Source: Opisthocomus hoazin
Lineage: Eukaryota > Chordata > Aves > Opisthocomiformes > Opisthocomidae
Assembly: GCF_030867145.1 (NCBI RefSeq)
Contig: NC_134428.1
Span: 25,027,537 to 25,091,536, forward strand
Length of the DNA: 64,000 nucleotides
Reading direction: 5' to 3'
Shown piece after piece: positions 11,001-23,000 of this stretch. Positions within the stretch are counted from its first letter, which is position 1. The number at the start of each line of letters is the position of its first letter. The notes beneath the pieces are model-generated. The model had not been told where the DNA came from. It saw only the letters and a program-made list of their open reading frames with translations, and searched no databases. The position numbers and the translations under genes are program-made.

Positions 11001-14000
11001 GACCCCGCTGCATTATTGATCGCGCCGGGCTCGCCGGCGTCGTGTGTCGCGGGGCTGGCAGGGTCCACGCCGGTGGGCTTGGAGCTGCTCCAGCTCGCAG
11101 CATCTGGGGGACGGAGATGAGGGCGCGTGGCAGCTGGAGCGGGGACAGCGGCAGGATGCTCCCCGTTGCCTGGTGGGGCCATGGGCTGGTGGCCCGTGCC
11201 CATCCAGGCTGTGAGATCAGGGCTCCACCATGGGCTTTGCTCTTTACCCTTCGCCGTAGGCTCAATGGACGACAAGAACTGATTTTTCAGACCACTGGTC
11301 CCTCTGACAGCCCAGCGCCGGGTTAGGAGGAGCAGGGTAAGACCGGTTTTCGCTCCGTTTCAGGAGCCGGTTGCAGCTCCGTCCCCCTGCCCGGTGCGCG
11401 GGCAGCTGGGAGCAGCGGGGTCTGCGCTGCTTGGGGGGGCTCAGTGTCCCGAAGCCTCGCAGGACCCTGCGCTGGGACCGGGGCAGCCCCAGCCTCGGTC
11501 CCCGTGTGCGTGGTCAGTCTGTTAACTTCTGATTTATTTTTTTTGCTGGTTTTTGGTACTGGTTTGGGTGCTGCGGGGATTGCTGGAGCCTCGGCTCGCG
11601 CTGCGGTGAGCCCACGGCGTTGTGCTGGGTGCTGCCGCAGCGCTCGGAGGCTCTGAGCCCCTGTCCTGCAGGATGCGACCCAGCTGCGAGACGGGACGCT
11701 TCCCCACGGAGCTGCGAGGTGAAGGAACCCCTGCGCTGCTCGCCGTGCCGCAGCGTGGCAGGGTCAGCCCTGGCTTCGGACCCCCCCGGGTCCCGCACGC
11801 TCGCATCCTCCCAGTGCTGTGGGGAGGGGGTTTGGGTGCAAAACGCTGCTTTTTGCGTGGATTGGGGCTGTGACCCATCACCCAAACACCCCGGACCTGT
11901 GGGTGGGCTGGAGGGAGGGGGCTGAGCGGGCATCCCCTGGCCGCAGCTCCCTGGCTCAGCTCGGTGCGGGCAGTGGGTCCCGCGGAGGAGCTGGGCTGGG
12001 GGGGGGTTATTTTTGTGCCAGGGCAGTGCAGGAAGCCCCTCCCGGGGAGGAGAGCATCCACCCCGCGGCAGAAACTTCCTCCGCTGCAATATTTTTAGTG
12101 AAACACAAAGCGGGTGGAAGGGAGCGGGAGGCAGGAGGCAGATTAGCATCGGGAGGAGCTGCGCCCTGCCAAGAGCCCTTTGTTCCCGGGGCCACGCGCT
12201 CCCAAGGGACGCCCGGTCATGCGAGGGGACAGCGGGGTCACCCCCGGGACCTGCCACCTCCCTGGGCGGGGGGCAGGAGTGTGGGGGGGGGCGTTTGCAT
12301 CCCGGCTCGCTGCCTGGCTGCGGAGCGGTGACGCTGCTGACGCCGAGAGGTGCTGAGTGTGGTCCAGCTGGTGACTTCTTCCCGCTGAGGGTGACGGAGC
12401 CCTGGCCCAGGCTGCCCAGGGAGGCTGTGGAGTCTCCTTCTCTGGAGATATTCAAAGCCCACCTAGATGAGGTCCTGTGCAGCCTGCTCTGGGTGACCCT
12501 GCTTGGGCAGGGGGTTGGGCTGGGTGACCCCCAGAGGTCCCTGCCAACCCTGACCATTCTGTGATCCTGTGATGTTCCCTGCTGCATCCTCCAGTAATCA
12601 AAAGCTTGGTCCTCAAAATAATTTGAAAACTGATGTTAAACGGGAGCTGTTTGAGGTGCAGCTTGCTCGGGCGCAGCCGGTCCCGACCCCTCTGCTCGCA
12701 GCGATGCGCTCGGGCAGCTTGCTTTAATGGCAGCCCCGTGTACGAGCGGGCGCCTCGCCAGTGGCTTAATGGTTCTGTTCAAGAGTGAAAATATTAAATG
12801 GTTTCAAATAAATTAAAAACCTCCTGGCGTAATCGGGGCCTTCTGCGTGCGCGCTGGCGGCTGCGCAGAGCCTCTGCCGTGACTTTGCTCCGTCCCTCGG
12901 GGTTTCTCCGGGCTGGTTGGGCTCGTGGAGGAAACCTGAACACAACGTCGGGTGGGGTTTCTTGCCTGCTCTGACCCCAACACCTCAACCCACTCCGGAG
13001 GAGGGAGCACGCCACACGTCGCGGCTCTTCATCCAGGACTGTCCCTGGTGCCACGGTGCGGCGTGGCCGGGTGGAACACCCCCGGGTGCGTGACCCCCAA
13101 GCTGGTGCCGCTGTGGGTCTGGGTGAATCCCATCTGCTCCCCCCAGCCGCCCCGGGCACGGGGCTGCTCCCGCCCGGCGCTGCTCGTGGGGAGTGGAAAC
13201 GGGGAGAAAAGGTTCTGTGCATATGGTGACTTACAGCGTGCGTTCCCGGGCCGGAGGGGACGAGGACGTCCAGCTGCCAGCCGGGCACGCCTGGCTTCCG
13301 AGCGAGGTTTGAACGATCTCCGCTTAATCCGCAGGGCAACATCCCTGCGCTGCTGGCAGCCCTGCCGGTGCGATGCGATGGCCGCGGCATCCCCGCTGTG
13401 CTCGTCGTTCCTGCCCTTCGGTCGGGGACACCGAGGCGGCGGGGTGGAGTGAGTTACCCAGCGCTGCTGGAGAACCTGGTGTACAAATCAACGTGTGAAT
13501 CGAGCCGGTTTTGGCTGCCAGTCCTTGGCTCTGTCTCTAGGTACGGAGACTTTTACGGGCCATGGTCCTGGGAGACTCCAGGCTGGGCTAGGAGGGAGCG
13601 AGAAAATTAAACTCAATCAGCAAAGAGTTGCTCCAGATCCACAGGTCTCTATAAAGAAGGAATTAAAACCCAAGTTGTCAGCATAATTGTTCCTGGCAAG
13701 ATCCATATCGTAATTTAATTTCATTACAGCTTTGGCTTGGACTCCAGAGTGTTTTGGATCCACTGCTGCGTGTGCTTGAACTGTCACCAGACTTGGGCTG
13801 GATTTTGTTGGCTGAATGTCTCTCTCTTCCCACTAAAGCCTTGCAAAAGGGTTTGTTACCGGGTACAAGAAGCTGGCAGTAGCTCCCTGCTAGCGGCGAG
13901 TCTCGAAAGCCAAATTGAAAAGCACTTTTATGAGCAAGGGGAAGGTGAGACAGACGCTTCCCCGTGGGCTCCGGTGCCGCAGTGGCGTGCAGGGCTGCCT

Positions 14001-17000
14001 TGCAGGTACCTGGGGCTGATGGTGAGGGGACTGGAGCATCTCCCCTACGAGGAGAGGTTGAGGGAACAGGGCTTGTTCAGCCTGGAGAAGAGAAGGCTGC
14101 GAGGGGACCTTATAAATGCCTACAAATATCTGAAGGGTGGGTGTCAGGAGGATGGGGCCAAGCTCTTTCCAGTGCTGCCCAGTGACAGGACAAGGGGCAA
14201 CGGGCACAAACTGAGGCACAGGAAGTTCCGTCTGAACATGAGGAAGAACTTCTTCCCTCTGAGGGTGACGGAGCACTGGCACAGGCTGCCCAGGGAGGCT
14301 GTGGAGTCTCCTTCTCTGGAGATATTCAAGACCTGCCTGGACAAGGTCCTGTGCAGCCTGCTCTGGGTGACCCTGCTTGGGCAGGAGGGTTGGACTAGAT
14401 GACCCACAGAGGTCCCTTCCAACCCCTACTATTCTGTGATTCTGTGGGGCTCTGGTGGGCGGGGGTCTGTCCCTCGGTGGGGTCTCAGCCCAGCACTGAG
14501 CCACGGCTGGGGGTGCTGGAGGAAGGAGCGGGACAGGGAGCAGCCGTGAGCCGGTGTCCGGATGTGGTCCTGGGCCCCTCCATCCCCATCTGCTGTAAAC
14601 CCGGCTGGGTGAGGCTGGCTGCCAGCACAGACCCGGCAGGAGCCCCGCCGCTCGCCCCGTGGCTTTACAGGATTAGACCCTCTCACAGGGGCTGAGCCCG
14701 CTAACGGAACGAGCAGCACGAAGGCGGCGGGAGGGCTGAGCCCTCCGCTCCTGCCTTGGCCGGCTGCGCTGCAGGGTCCCCAGCAGCAATTCCCAAGCCC
14801 CGGCAGCTCCTGCTTTGCCGTGTCCGTGGGCGCCGTGGCCGGCACGGCCGGTGCTTCCCCTTCCTCGGGGCCGGCTCGCTCGCACCCGGCTGAGCCGTCC
14901 ATCGCGAGCGGCCAAAGGCCAGCCCAGGTGAATCAGTTAATTCTGGCCCTGCGGTTGTTCACGGTTAGCAGGATTTAATTAAGACAAGCCCTAATTAGTA
15001 CTAAGCGGGATGAATAGCCTGCCTGGAAGAGTTCCCTGCTCTTGTCTGGCAGCTGTGAACCAGCTCGGGGCTCGCAGCGGGAGGCTGTGGTGGAGGTGGG
15101 GTACGTGGCAGACCCCGTGTTGTGCTGGAGAGGGGCTCGGGGATAAAAATTCCCTCGTGCCGCTCCTTGAAGCGGCTGCTGGGTTTTGTCCGGCGCCTGG
15201 ATCCATCTTTCGGTTCTGCAAGCGCCGTGCCGGGGCGGCTGCTTTCCCTGCAGCTTTCCGGTCCTCCGCAGCCCTTCCCCGGGCACGGGTCGCAGCGGGG
15301 ACAGCGGCCTCGGGGTGCTCGGAGCCCCGCGACCAGCACCGGCGCGTGCCCGGCAGGAGCAGCCGGAGCCTGGCACCAGCTCGGGGGGTTGCGGTGGGAA
15401 TTCCTCCCGCGCCGCGTGGGAGGTGGGCTTCGTCCTGGACCACCCGCCGCTGGGTGCTCTGGCAGAGCCGCCTCCGAGCACCCTTATCTGCCCCGGCATG
15501 GAGGTGCCGTTTGGCCACCGCGGCTGGAGATAAGCGCTGGCGGCTGGGAGGGTGCTGGGCTCCCCGCAGCCTTTGGCAAGGAAGGGGCGGCTTTTGTGGT
15601 CACCTCGTTATTCAGGAGCTGGGTTTGAAATGTCGTTTCTGTGCTGAGCATCGCAGCGGCGCGGGCTGAGCGAGCGAGCCCCGATGTTCGCCGATCGCGT
15701 CGGGTCTCGGTGCGATCGCGTGGTTTCCAGCGGCGTTGTGGGACGGAGCCGGCAGCGGCGTTTTGCGGTGGGAGGATGGAGTCGTGCGGAGGAGGCTGAG
15801 AGCCCCAGGCAGAGCTGCAGATTTTGGGTGCCGTGTCCCCATCGGCTCCGTGGGCAGGTTTTGTGCAGAAGCGTTGAGTTGTGGTTTTTTGGGTGGAGGG
15901 GGGTAGCTCATGCATCGAGCCGAGGGCTGGCAGGGAGGCCCCTCACTCCTGCTTTTCAGAAAATTGCACCCCTGCCTGTTTTACTGCAGGATTTTTAGCT
16001 ACAAAAGGCCTTGCATTCGGTTACCCCCCAGCGCGGGTGCCACAGCGCTGGCTTTACTTTCGCTATGAGGAATGCAGGGGATGTTTGGAGCCCTCCCCCT
16101 GCCCCGTTTCCTCCAGCAAGCCGTGCCGCCCGGCCAAGACAAATATTGGGAGTAAACTGTTGAACTTCCCTGGTCCCGGCGCTCACACAGCAGCGCCTGT
16201 TCTCCCCCCGTCCCGGGGCAGGGGCCGGGCTGGGGAGATCACAGAATCACAGAATAGTAGGGGTTGGAAGGGACCTCTGAGGATCCCCCAGCCCAACCCC
16301 CTGCCCAAGCAGGGTCACCCAGAGCAGGCTGCACAGGACCTTGTCCAGGCGGGGCTGGAATATCTCCAGAGAAGGAGACTCCACAACCTCCCTGGGCAGC
16401 CTGTTCCAGGGCTCCGTCACCCTCAGAGCGACGTGTCCCCGCGCTGGGGACGCTCGGGGCAGCGGTGGTGGGAGCTGGAGGGCGTGCGGCAAGCGTGCTC
16501 TGCGGAGCCGAAGCACCTGTACCCAGCTCATCCTGCCCTGTGCACCCATCCCACAGAATCACAGAATGGTGGGGGTTGGAAGGGACCTCTGTGGGTCATC
16601 TAGTCCACCCGCCCCAGCCTGGGCACTGCGTGGGCTTGGTGGTGGAGCCTGGGGAAGGTCAGCCCCGAAGGGCCAGCACCGTGGCGTGCGTGGCCTCTCT
16701 CCCACCCTGTGTGTGCTTTATTGGGCTCTGCGAGTCTGAATATAGCACCCATGGCTTCTTCCTTTGGGGCTGGGGGAGGCTGCGGGGGCTCAGGACCAGG
16801 AGCTGTGTCCTCGCTGGCCCGTGGTGCAGAGCACAGGCTGCTCCGTCCCGCGTTGGACGTCTCGGCTAACGGCCGGCTTTCTGCAGGGCTGCAGGTTATT
16901 TACTGACCCGCTGGGGACTGCACCCCGTCCCCAAAAACCAGGCTCTCGGGGCAGCTCTCGGGTTGGTGCTGGGCTGTGGGACGCAGCAGGCAGGCAGCAG

Positions 17001-20000
17001 CTGTGGGACGCGGGGTCTGGTCCCTGCGCTGTGGGACGTGGGGTCTGGTCCATGGGACGCGGGGTCTGGTCCCTGGTCCGTGGGTCGCAGCGGACAGGCA
17101 GCAGCTGTGGGACGCGGGGTCTGGTCCGTGGGACGCGGGGTCTGGTCCCTGGTCCGTGGGTCACAGCGGGCAGGCAGCAGCTGTGGGACATGGGGTTTGG
17201 TTCCCTGGGACGTGGGATGTGGGGTTTGATTCCCTGGTCCGTAGGACGTGGGGTCTGGTCCCTGGTCCGTGGGGTTTGGTTCCGTGGGACGTGGGGTCTG
17301 GTCTGTGGGATGTGGGGTCTGGTCCCTGGGCCGTGGGTCGCAGCGGGCAGGCAGCAGCTGTGGGACATGGGGTTTGGTTCCCTGGAACGTGGGGTTTGAT
17401 TCCCTGGTCCGTGGGACGTGGGGTTTGGTTCCCTGGTCCGTGGGATGTGGGGTTTGGTTCCGTGGGATGTGGGGTCTGGTCTCTGGTCTGTGGGACGTGG
17501 GGTCTGGTCCCTGGTTCGTGGGGTTTGGTTCCCTGGTCCGTGGGACGTGGGGTTTGGTTCCGTGGGACATGGGGTCTGGTCTGTGGGACGTGGGGTCTGG
17601 TCTGTGGGACATGGGGTCTGGTCCCTGGTCTGTGGGACGTGGGGTCTGGTCCCTGGTCTGTGGGACGCGGGGTCTGGTCCCTGGGCCGTGGGTTGCAGTG
17701 GGCAGGCAGCAGCTGTGGGACATGGGGTTTGGTTCCCTAGTCCGTGGGATGTGGGGTTTGGTTCCGTGGGACGTGGGGTCTGGTCCCTGGTCCGTGGGGT
17801 CTGGTCCCTGGTCCGTGGGGTCTGGTTCCGTGGGACGTGGGGTTTGGTTCCGTGGGACGTGGGGTTTGGTTCCGTGGGACGTGGGGTCTGGTCTGTGGGA
17901 CGTGGGGTCTGGTCCCTGGGCCGTGGGACGTGGGGTCTGGTCCCTGGGCCGTGGGTTGCAGTGGGCAGGCAGCAGCTGTGGGACATGGGGTTTGGATCCC
18001 TGGGACATGGGGTTTGGTTCCGTGGGACGTGGGGTCTGGTCCCTGGTCCGTGGGGTCTGGTTCCATGGGATGTGGGGTTTGGTTCCCTGGTCCGTGGGAC
18101 GTGGGGTCTGGTCTGTGGGACGTGGGGTCTGGTCCGTGGGACGCGGGGTCTGGTCCGTGGGACGTGGGGTCTGGTCCCTGGGCCGTGGGTTGCAGTGGGC
18201 AGGCAGCAGCTGTGGGACATGGGGTGTGGTTCCCTGGGACGTGGGGGTTTGGTTCCCTGGGATGTGGGACGTGGGGTTTGGTTCTGTGGGACGTGGGGTC
18301 TGGTCTCTGGTCTGTGGGGTTTGGTTCTGTGGGACATGGGGTTTGGTTCCGTGGGACGTGGGGTCTGGTCCCTGGTCCGTGGGATCTGGTCCCTGGTCCG
18401 TGGGGTTTGGTCCTGTGGGACATGGGGTTTGGTTCCCTGCTCCGTGGGACGTGGGGTTTGGTTCCGTGGGACGTGGGGTCTGGTCTCTGGTCTGTGGGAC
18501 GTGGGGTCTGGTCTGTGGGCTGTTATGGTGTCCCCCAGCCCTGGCGCGGGTGCTGCAGCTTGGCCCTGCAGCCCACAGGGTGCAAGCCAAGCAGTGAAGA
18601 CCCTTGAGCAACCTCAAACCCTTGAGAAAAGATCTGTCCCTGGGTGTGCGGCTGGGAGATCCCTGCCTGTAACTGGGAGGTGGTGGCACGTACGGGTTTC
18701 TCTGGGGAGGGAGCGGCGATCGCAGTGCCTGCTGAGAGCCCCCACCATCTCGAGGAGGGTTTCCCTCCACACTGGTGATGCCAAACTGGTTGCTGTGGGA
18801 GCGCAGAGCTGGTATGACTGGATTCCTGCTAATGACCCAGGGTTATTAAATGCAGCGACCGGGGCCAGCGTTAAGGAATGATTTGGTGATTGCTCAAGGC
18901 TTGGCCTCGGCGAGCAGCTGGGGAGTCCAAAGGGCAGGCAGATACGGCGTGGTCAGCGGTTTTATGGTGTGGGGTCTGCTTTGGGACCAGCCCTGGGCAG
19001 GGGGCTCCGTTTGGGACCCGTCGCCTCGGAGCGGGGCTGAGGGTGTCAAGACGTGCCACCGTGGGTGACAGTTCCGCCTCCGGTGCGGGGTGCTGCAGTG
19101 CGGGGCACGTCTGTCCCCTGTGATCGGGGAAGCTCGTTCCCAGCATCTCCCGCTGCCTTCCCATCACCCGGGGGGGTTCGTGGGAAGGACTTTTCCCCCG
19201 GTTCCAGCAGCCTGAGCCGTGGTTTGAGCCCTGCGCAGCGCAGCCGATGCTCCTCGCCTCCTTTCCCTCCCACTGGCCAGAAAACAGATCTCTGGATCCA
19301 GAACGGAGATCCACTGCCTCTCCTCTTGGACAAATCCCAGCCTGCCAGGACCCACGCTGCTGCCCCGCGTTGTCGAGCCCGCCGGTATCCTGGCTGCACG
19401 TTCCCTTGGCAGAGGGTGCTGGAAAAGTTCTTTCTCTTGAAGAAAACACATGCACGTGGCGGCTTCGGGCTGCTCCGTCCTCCCTCCCCGTCTCTCCGCG
19501 GGCCGAGCCAGCTGCTCCGCGCTCCCAGCCAAGGCTCTGCTGCTGCTCCTGGCTCCGGCCCTGCCCGGGGGAGAGCGTGGGTGCCTGCGCTGCCGGGGTC
19601 TGCTCAAACGCCAGCAAATGGGGGGGGGGAAAAAAGCTGCTGCTTGTGGCTGAGAAATTCCCCAGCTGTGGGGTTGCCGAGGGAGAGCTTGGCCGCAGGC
19701 ATCGCTGCTGGGGGGATCGGACGGACCCCACGGAGCCGGCGTGGGCTGGCGTCCCCGCACCAGCCAGCCGCCCTCTCGGGGACCCTCGCCCGGGGTTGTC
19801 CCCACCGGGGACGCGTGGTCCTTAGCAGGACACGGCCCTGGCTTCAGCCCCTCTGCTGAGAGGCCCCTTTGTCCTTGGGGATTTCTGTAAAGCCGGAGCT
19901 GCGGCACAATGCTGGGGATTTCAGAGAGGGGCAAATCCAGGCTTAGCCCCTCGCCTTAGGGCGTCAGTGCCTGATGAGGTCTCGGGCTCTTATTTCTTTG

Positions 20001-23000
20001 GCAGCAAATTGCTGATGTGAGGCCGTGAGAGAAATGCTTTTCCCATCACCCGGCTCCAGTGCGGGGTGCCCGGGGCTGCGGGAGCTGTGCCCCGTGGGGC
20101 AGCCCAGCCTGGCCGGCACTGTCACCGCGGGCTGGAGGTCAGGCGTCCTCCCCACCCTGCACATCCTTCCTGCTCTGGGTTCCTCCTGCCCGGCGGTTTC
20201 TCGGGATAATGACCTGCTGTGGGGTCTGGGGCCGTGGCCGAGGTCCGGCTCTGCGGCGGGGTCCGGCACAGCCACCCCGCTCCCCACAGGGTTTGCATCC
20301 CAGAGCGCCTGGAAGGGACCAGGTTGGGGTGCAGGGGTTCGGGGGAGACCTGGACACTTTGGTGGGTGGCTCAGGGAGGGCGCGGACCTCTTCTTCACGT
20401 CGCCCTGGGGTGCCAGGGACAGTGAAGGACCGTGTTGCTTTTTTTCTAATTGCTTTTGCGTTGCCCTGGAAGGGGCTGCTGGGTGCTGCGGGTCACCAGT
20501 GACGAGCCACGCCGTCCCCTCCGCTGTGTCATGAACCCGAGGAAGAACTTCTTCCCTCTGAGGGTGCCGGAGCCCTGGCCCAGGCTGCCCAGGGAGGCTG
20601 TGGAGTCTCCTTCTCTGGAGATATTCCAGCCCCCCTGGACGCGGTGCTGTGCAGCCTGCTCTGGGTGACCCTGCTTGGGCAGGGGGTTGGGCTGGGTGAC
20701 CCACAGAGGGCCCTGCCAACCCCTGCCATGCTGGGATTCTGGGATTGCTGTGGGCGCTGCCGCAGTCCCCGCTCGTCCCTGGGAGCGCCCAGACCTCTCT
20801 CCCGGCTGTTGCGACGTGGAGGCAGCGGCCGCTGCGGCGCAGGAGATGCCGTGGAGCAGTGAGCTTTGACAGCGAGCGTCGGTCGGGCTGTCGGGTCCGT
20901 ACTGGCAGAAGGAAGCGAGGTTTTTCCCTTTTGGCGGCTGCTGTCTGAGCTGCAACACCTCCCCGGCTGCGGGGCGGGCGGTAATTGTGGTTGTGGCCGG
21001 ATGAAAATGGAAGCAGGGTGTTTACTGAGCTGGTCCTGCCCGAGGATTTATTCCTGGCCTGGCTGGTGGAAAACCTCGGAATCACCCCGGAGGTGCTGGG
21101 GGGGTCTCGCCGGTTGGGTGCTGGAACTGCCCCCATCCTCCCCAGATCTGGCTGCGGGCGGGCGCAGCCCAGCCCTGCGAGGAAGAGGATGGTCTGCTCA
21201 TGTGTTGGTGGGCTGGCGTCTCCCACCAGCCGCCGCTCCCCTTCCCCCGCCGTTATTTATAGCGTTTCGCCAACATCTGGAGCTTGAGCCCATTCGGCGC
21301 TGGGGGACGGAGCTGGGCGAAACGTGTGTGGCCAGGGGGGGAGGGGGCCCCCCGAGCCCTTCCCGGCAGCGTGCGGGGGGCCGCAGCGTCCCACCGTGGG
21401 GCTGAGGACCATTCCGGAGCTTGGGAAGCCCCAGGAGCATCCTCACTCCGCTTTTCGCAGCGGTGGGGATGGTGGGAGAGCGGCCGCTGCCCCGCAGCGC
21501 AGACCGGGGGGGGCTCTGCCTCCGCTTTCTGCGGAGAGGGACCTGGGTGTCCTGGTGGATGACAGGTTAACCATGAGCCAGCAGCGTGCCCTGGCTGCCA
21601 AGAAAGCCAGTGGGATCCTGGGGTGCATCAAGAAGAGTGTGGCCAGCAGGGCGAGGGAGGTTCTCCTTCCCCTCTACACTGCCCTGGTGAGGCCTCATCT
21701 GGAGTACTGTGTCCAGTTCTGGGCTCCCCAGTTCAAGAAAGATGAAGAGCTACTGGAGAGAGTCCAGCGGAGGGCTACGAGGATGAGGAGGGGACTGGAG
21801 CATCTCCCCTACGAGGAGAGGTTGAGGGAACTGGGCTTGTTCAGCCTGAAGAAGAGAAGGCTGAGAGGGGACCTTAGAAATGCCTACAAATATCTGCAGG
21901 GTGGGTGTCAGGAGGATGGGGCCAAGCTCTTTTCAGTGGTGCCCAGTGACAGGACAAGGGGCAATGGGCACAAACTGAGGCACAGGAAGTTCCGTCTGAA
22001 GATGAGGAAGAACTTCTTCCCTCTGAGGGTGACGGAGCCCTGGAACAGGCTGCCCAGGGAGGTTGTGGAGTCTCCTTCTCTGGAGATATTCCAGCCCCCC
22101 CTGGACAAGGTCCTGTGCAGCCTGCTGTAGGTGACCCTGCTTCGGCAGGGGGGTTGGACTAGATGACCCACAGAGGTCCCTTCCAACCCCTACTATTCTG
22201 TGATTCTGTGGGTTTTGAGTCTCCTTTGACATTTGCCATCAGCAGTCAGCCCTGTCCCCCCCCTCCGTAGTGTCACGGTGGTCCCGCTGGATGCAGGGCT
22301 ACAATAGTCCCCTTTCTGGTGCTGTTTTAATGGGAAAATGAGAGCCGTTCCCGGGGGAAGGGGAAGGCAAACCAGCCCGGCTGCGGCGAGCACTGGATCC
22401 CTGGCCCGGCAGCGGATGAGGCCGCCATCCTGCTCCCGGCCATGGCACCAGCCCAGCGCCTCGCCGGCTCTCCTGGCGAGCCGGGCTGTGGGCACTGCCA
22501 GCAGCCACGGCTCCCGTGTCCCCCGGCTTTCCTCCTCTCCGCAGCGTGGGAGACAGCGGCTTCTCACGTCGGGGGCGTGAGGACCCCCCGTCCCCTTCCC
22601 GGATCAGGGCGAGAAGCATCTGCTTCAAGTTAAGCGCATCCCTAAATCTGAGCGAAGGCAGCCGCCTTTCAGCTTCCAGCATAATTGTAGTAATAATAAT
22701 GGCAATTAAAGCTCGCCCGCGGCGCAGCTCGGCTCCCGGTGTAACCGTGACCGCCGAGGGAGGGTGCCCGTGTCGGGGCGGGTGTCAATGGGCCCCTTGT
22801 TCTGGCGGTGCTGCGGCCCCGGGCCCCCTTCCTGCGTGGGTTTCTCCCCCCTGCTCGGCTCCTTCCCGGCTCCCGGCATCGCCCCTCGCTGCTCTGCCTG
22901 CCGCTGGGGGGGTTTCTGGTCAGGGTCCGGCGCTGACGCCCTGCTCCGTAACCCGCAAAGGTGGCCATGTGTCCGTCCCTCGGCGCGTCCGTCCCTCGGC

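Noticed and set aside
16896-18770. Open frames of 624 codons (-) and 449/487 codons (+) over the minisatellite at 17-18.5 kb
   Set aside because: They are by-products of a stop-free tandem unit: several frames on both strands are open at once and the peptides follow the DNA repeat. No start context, splice structure or known domain.
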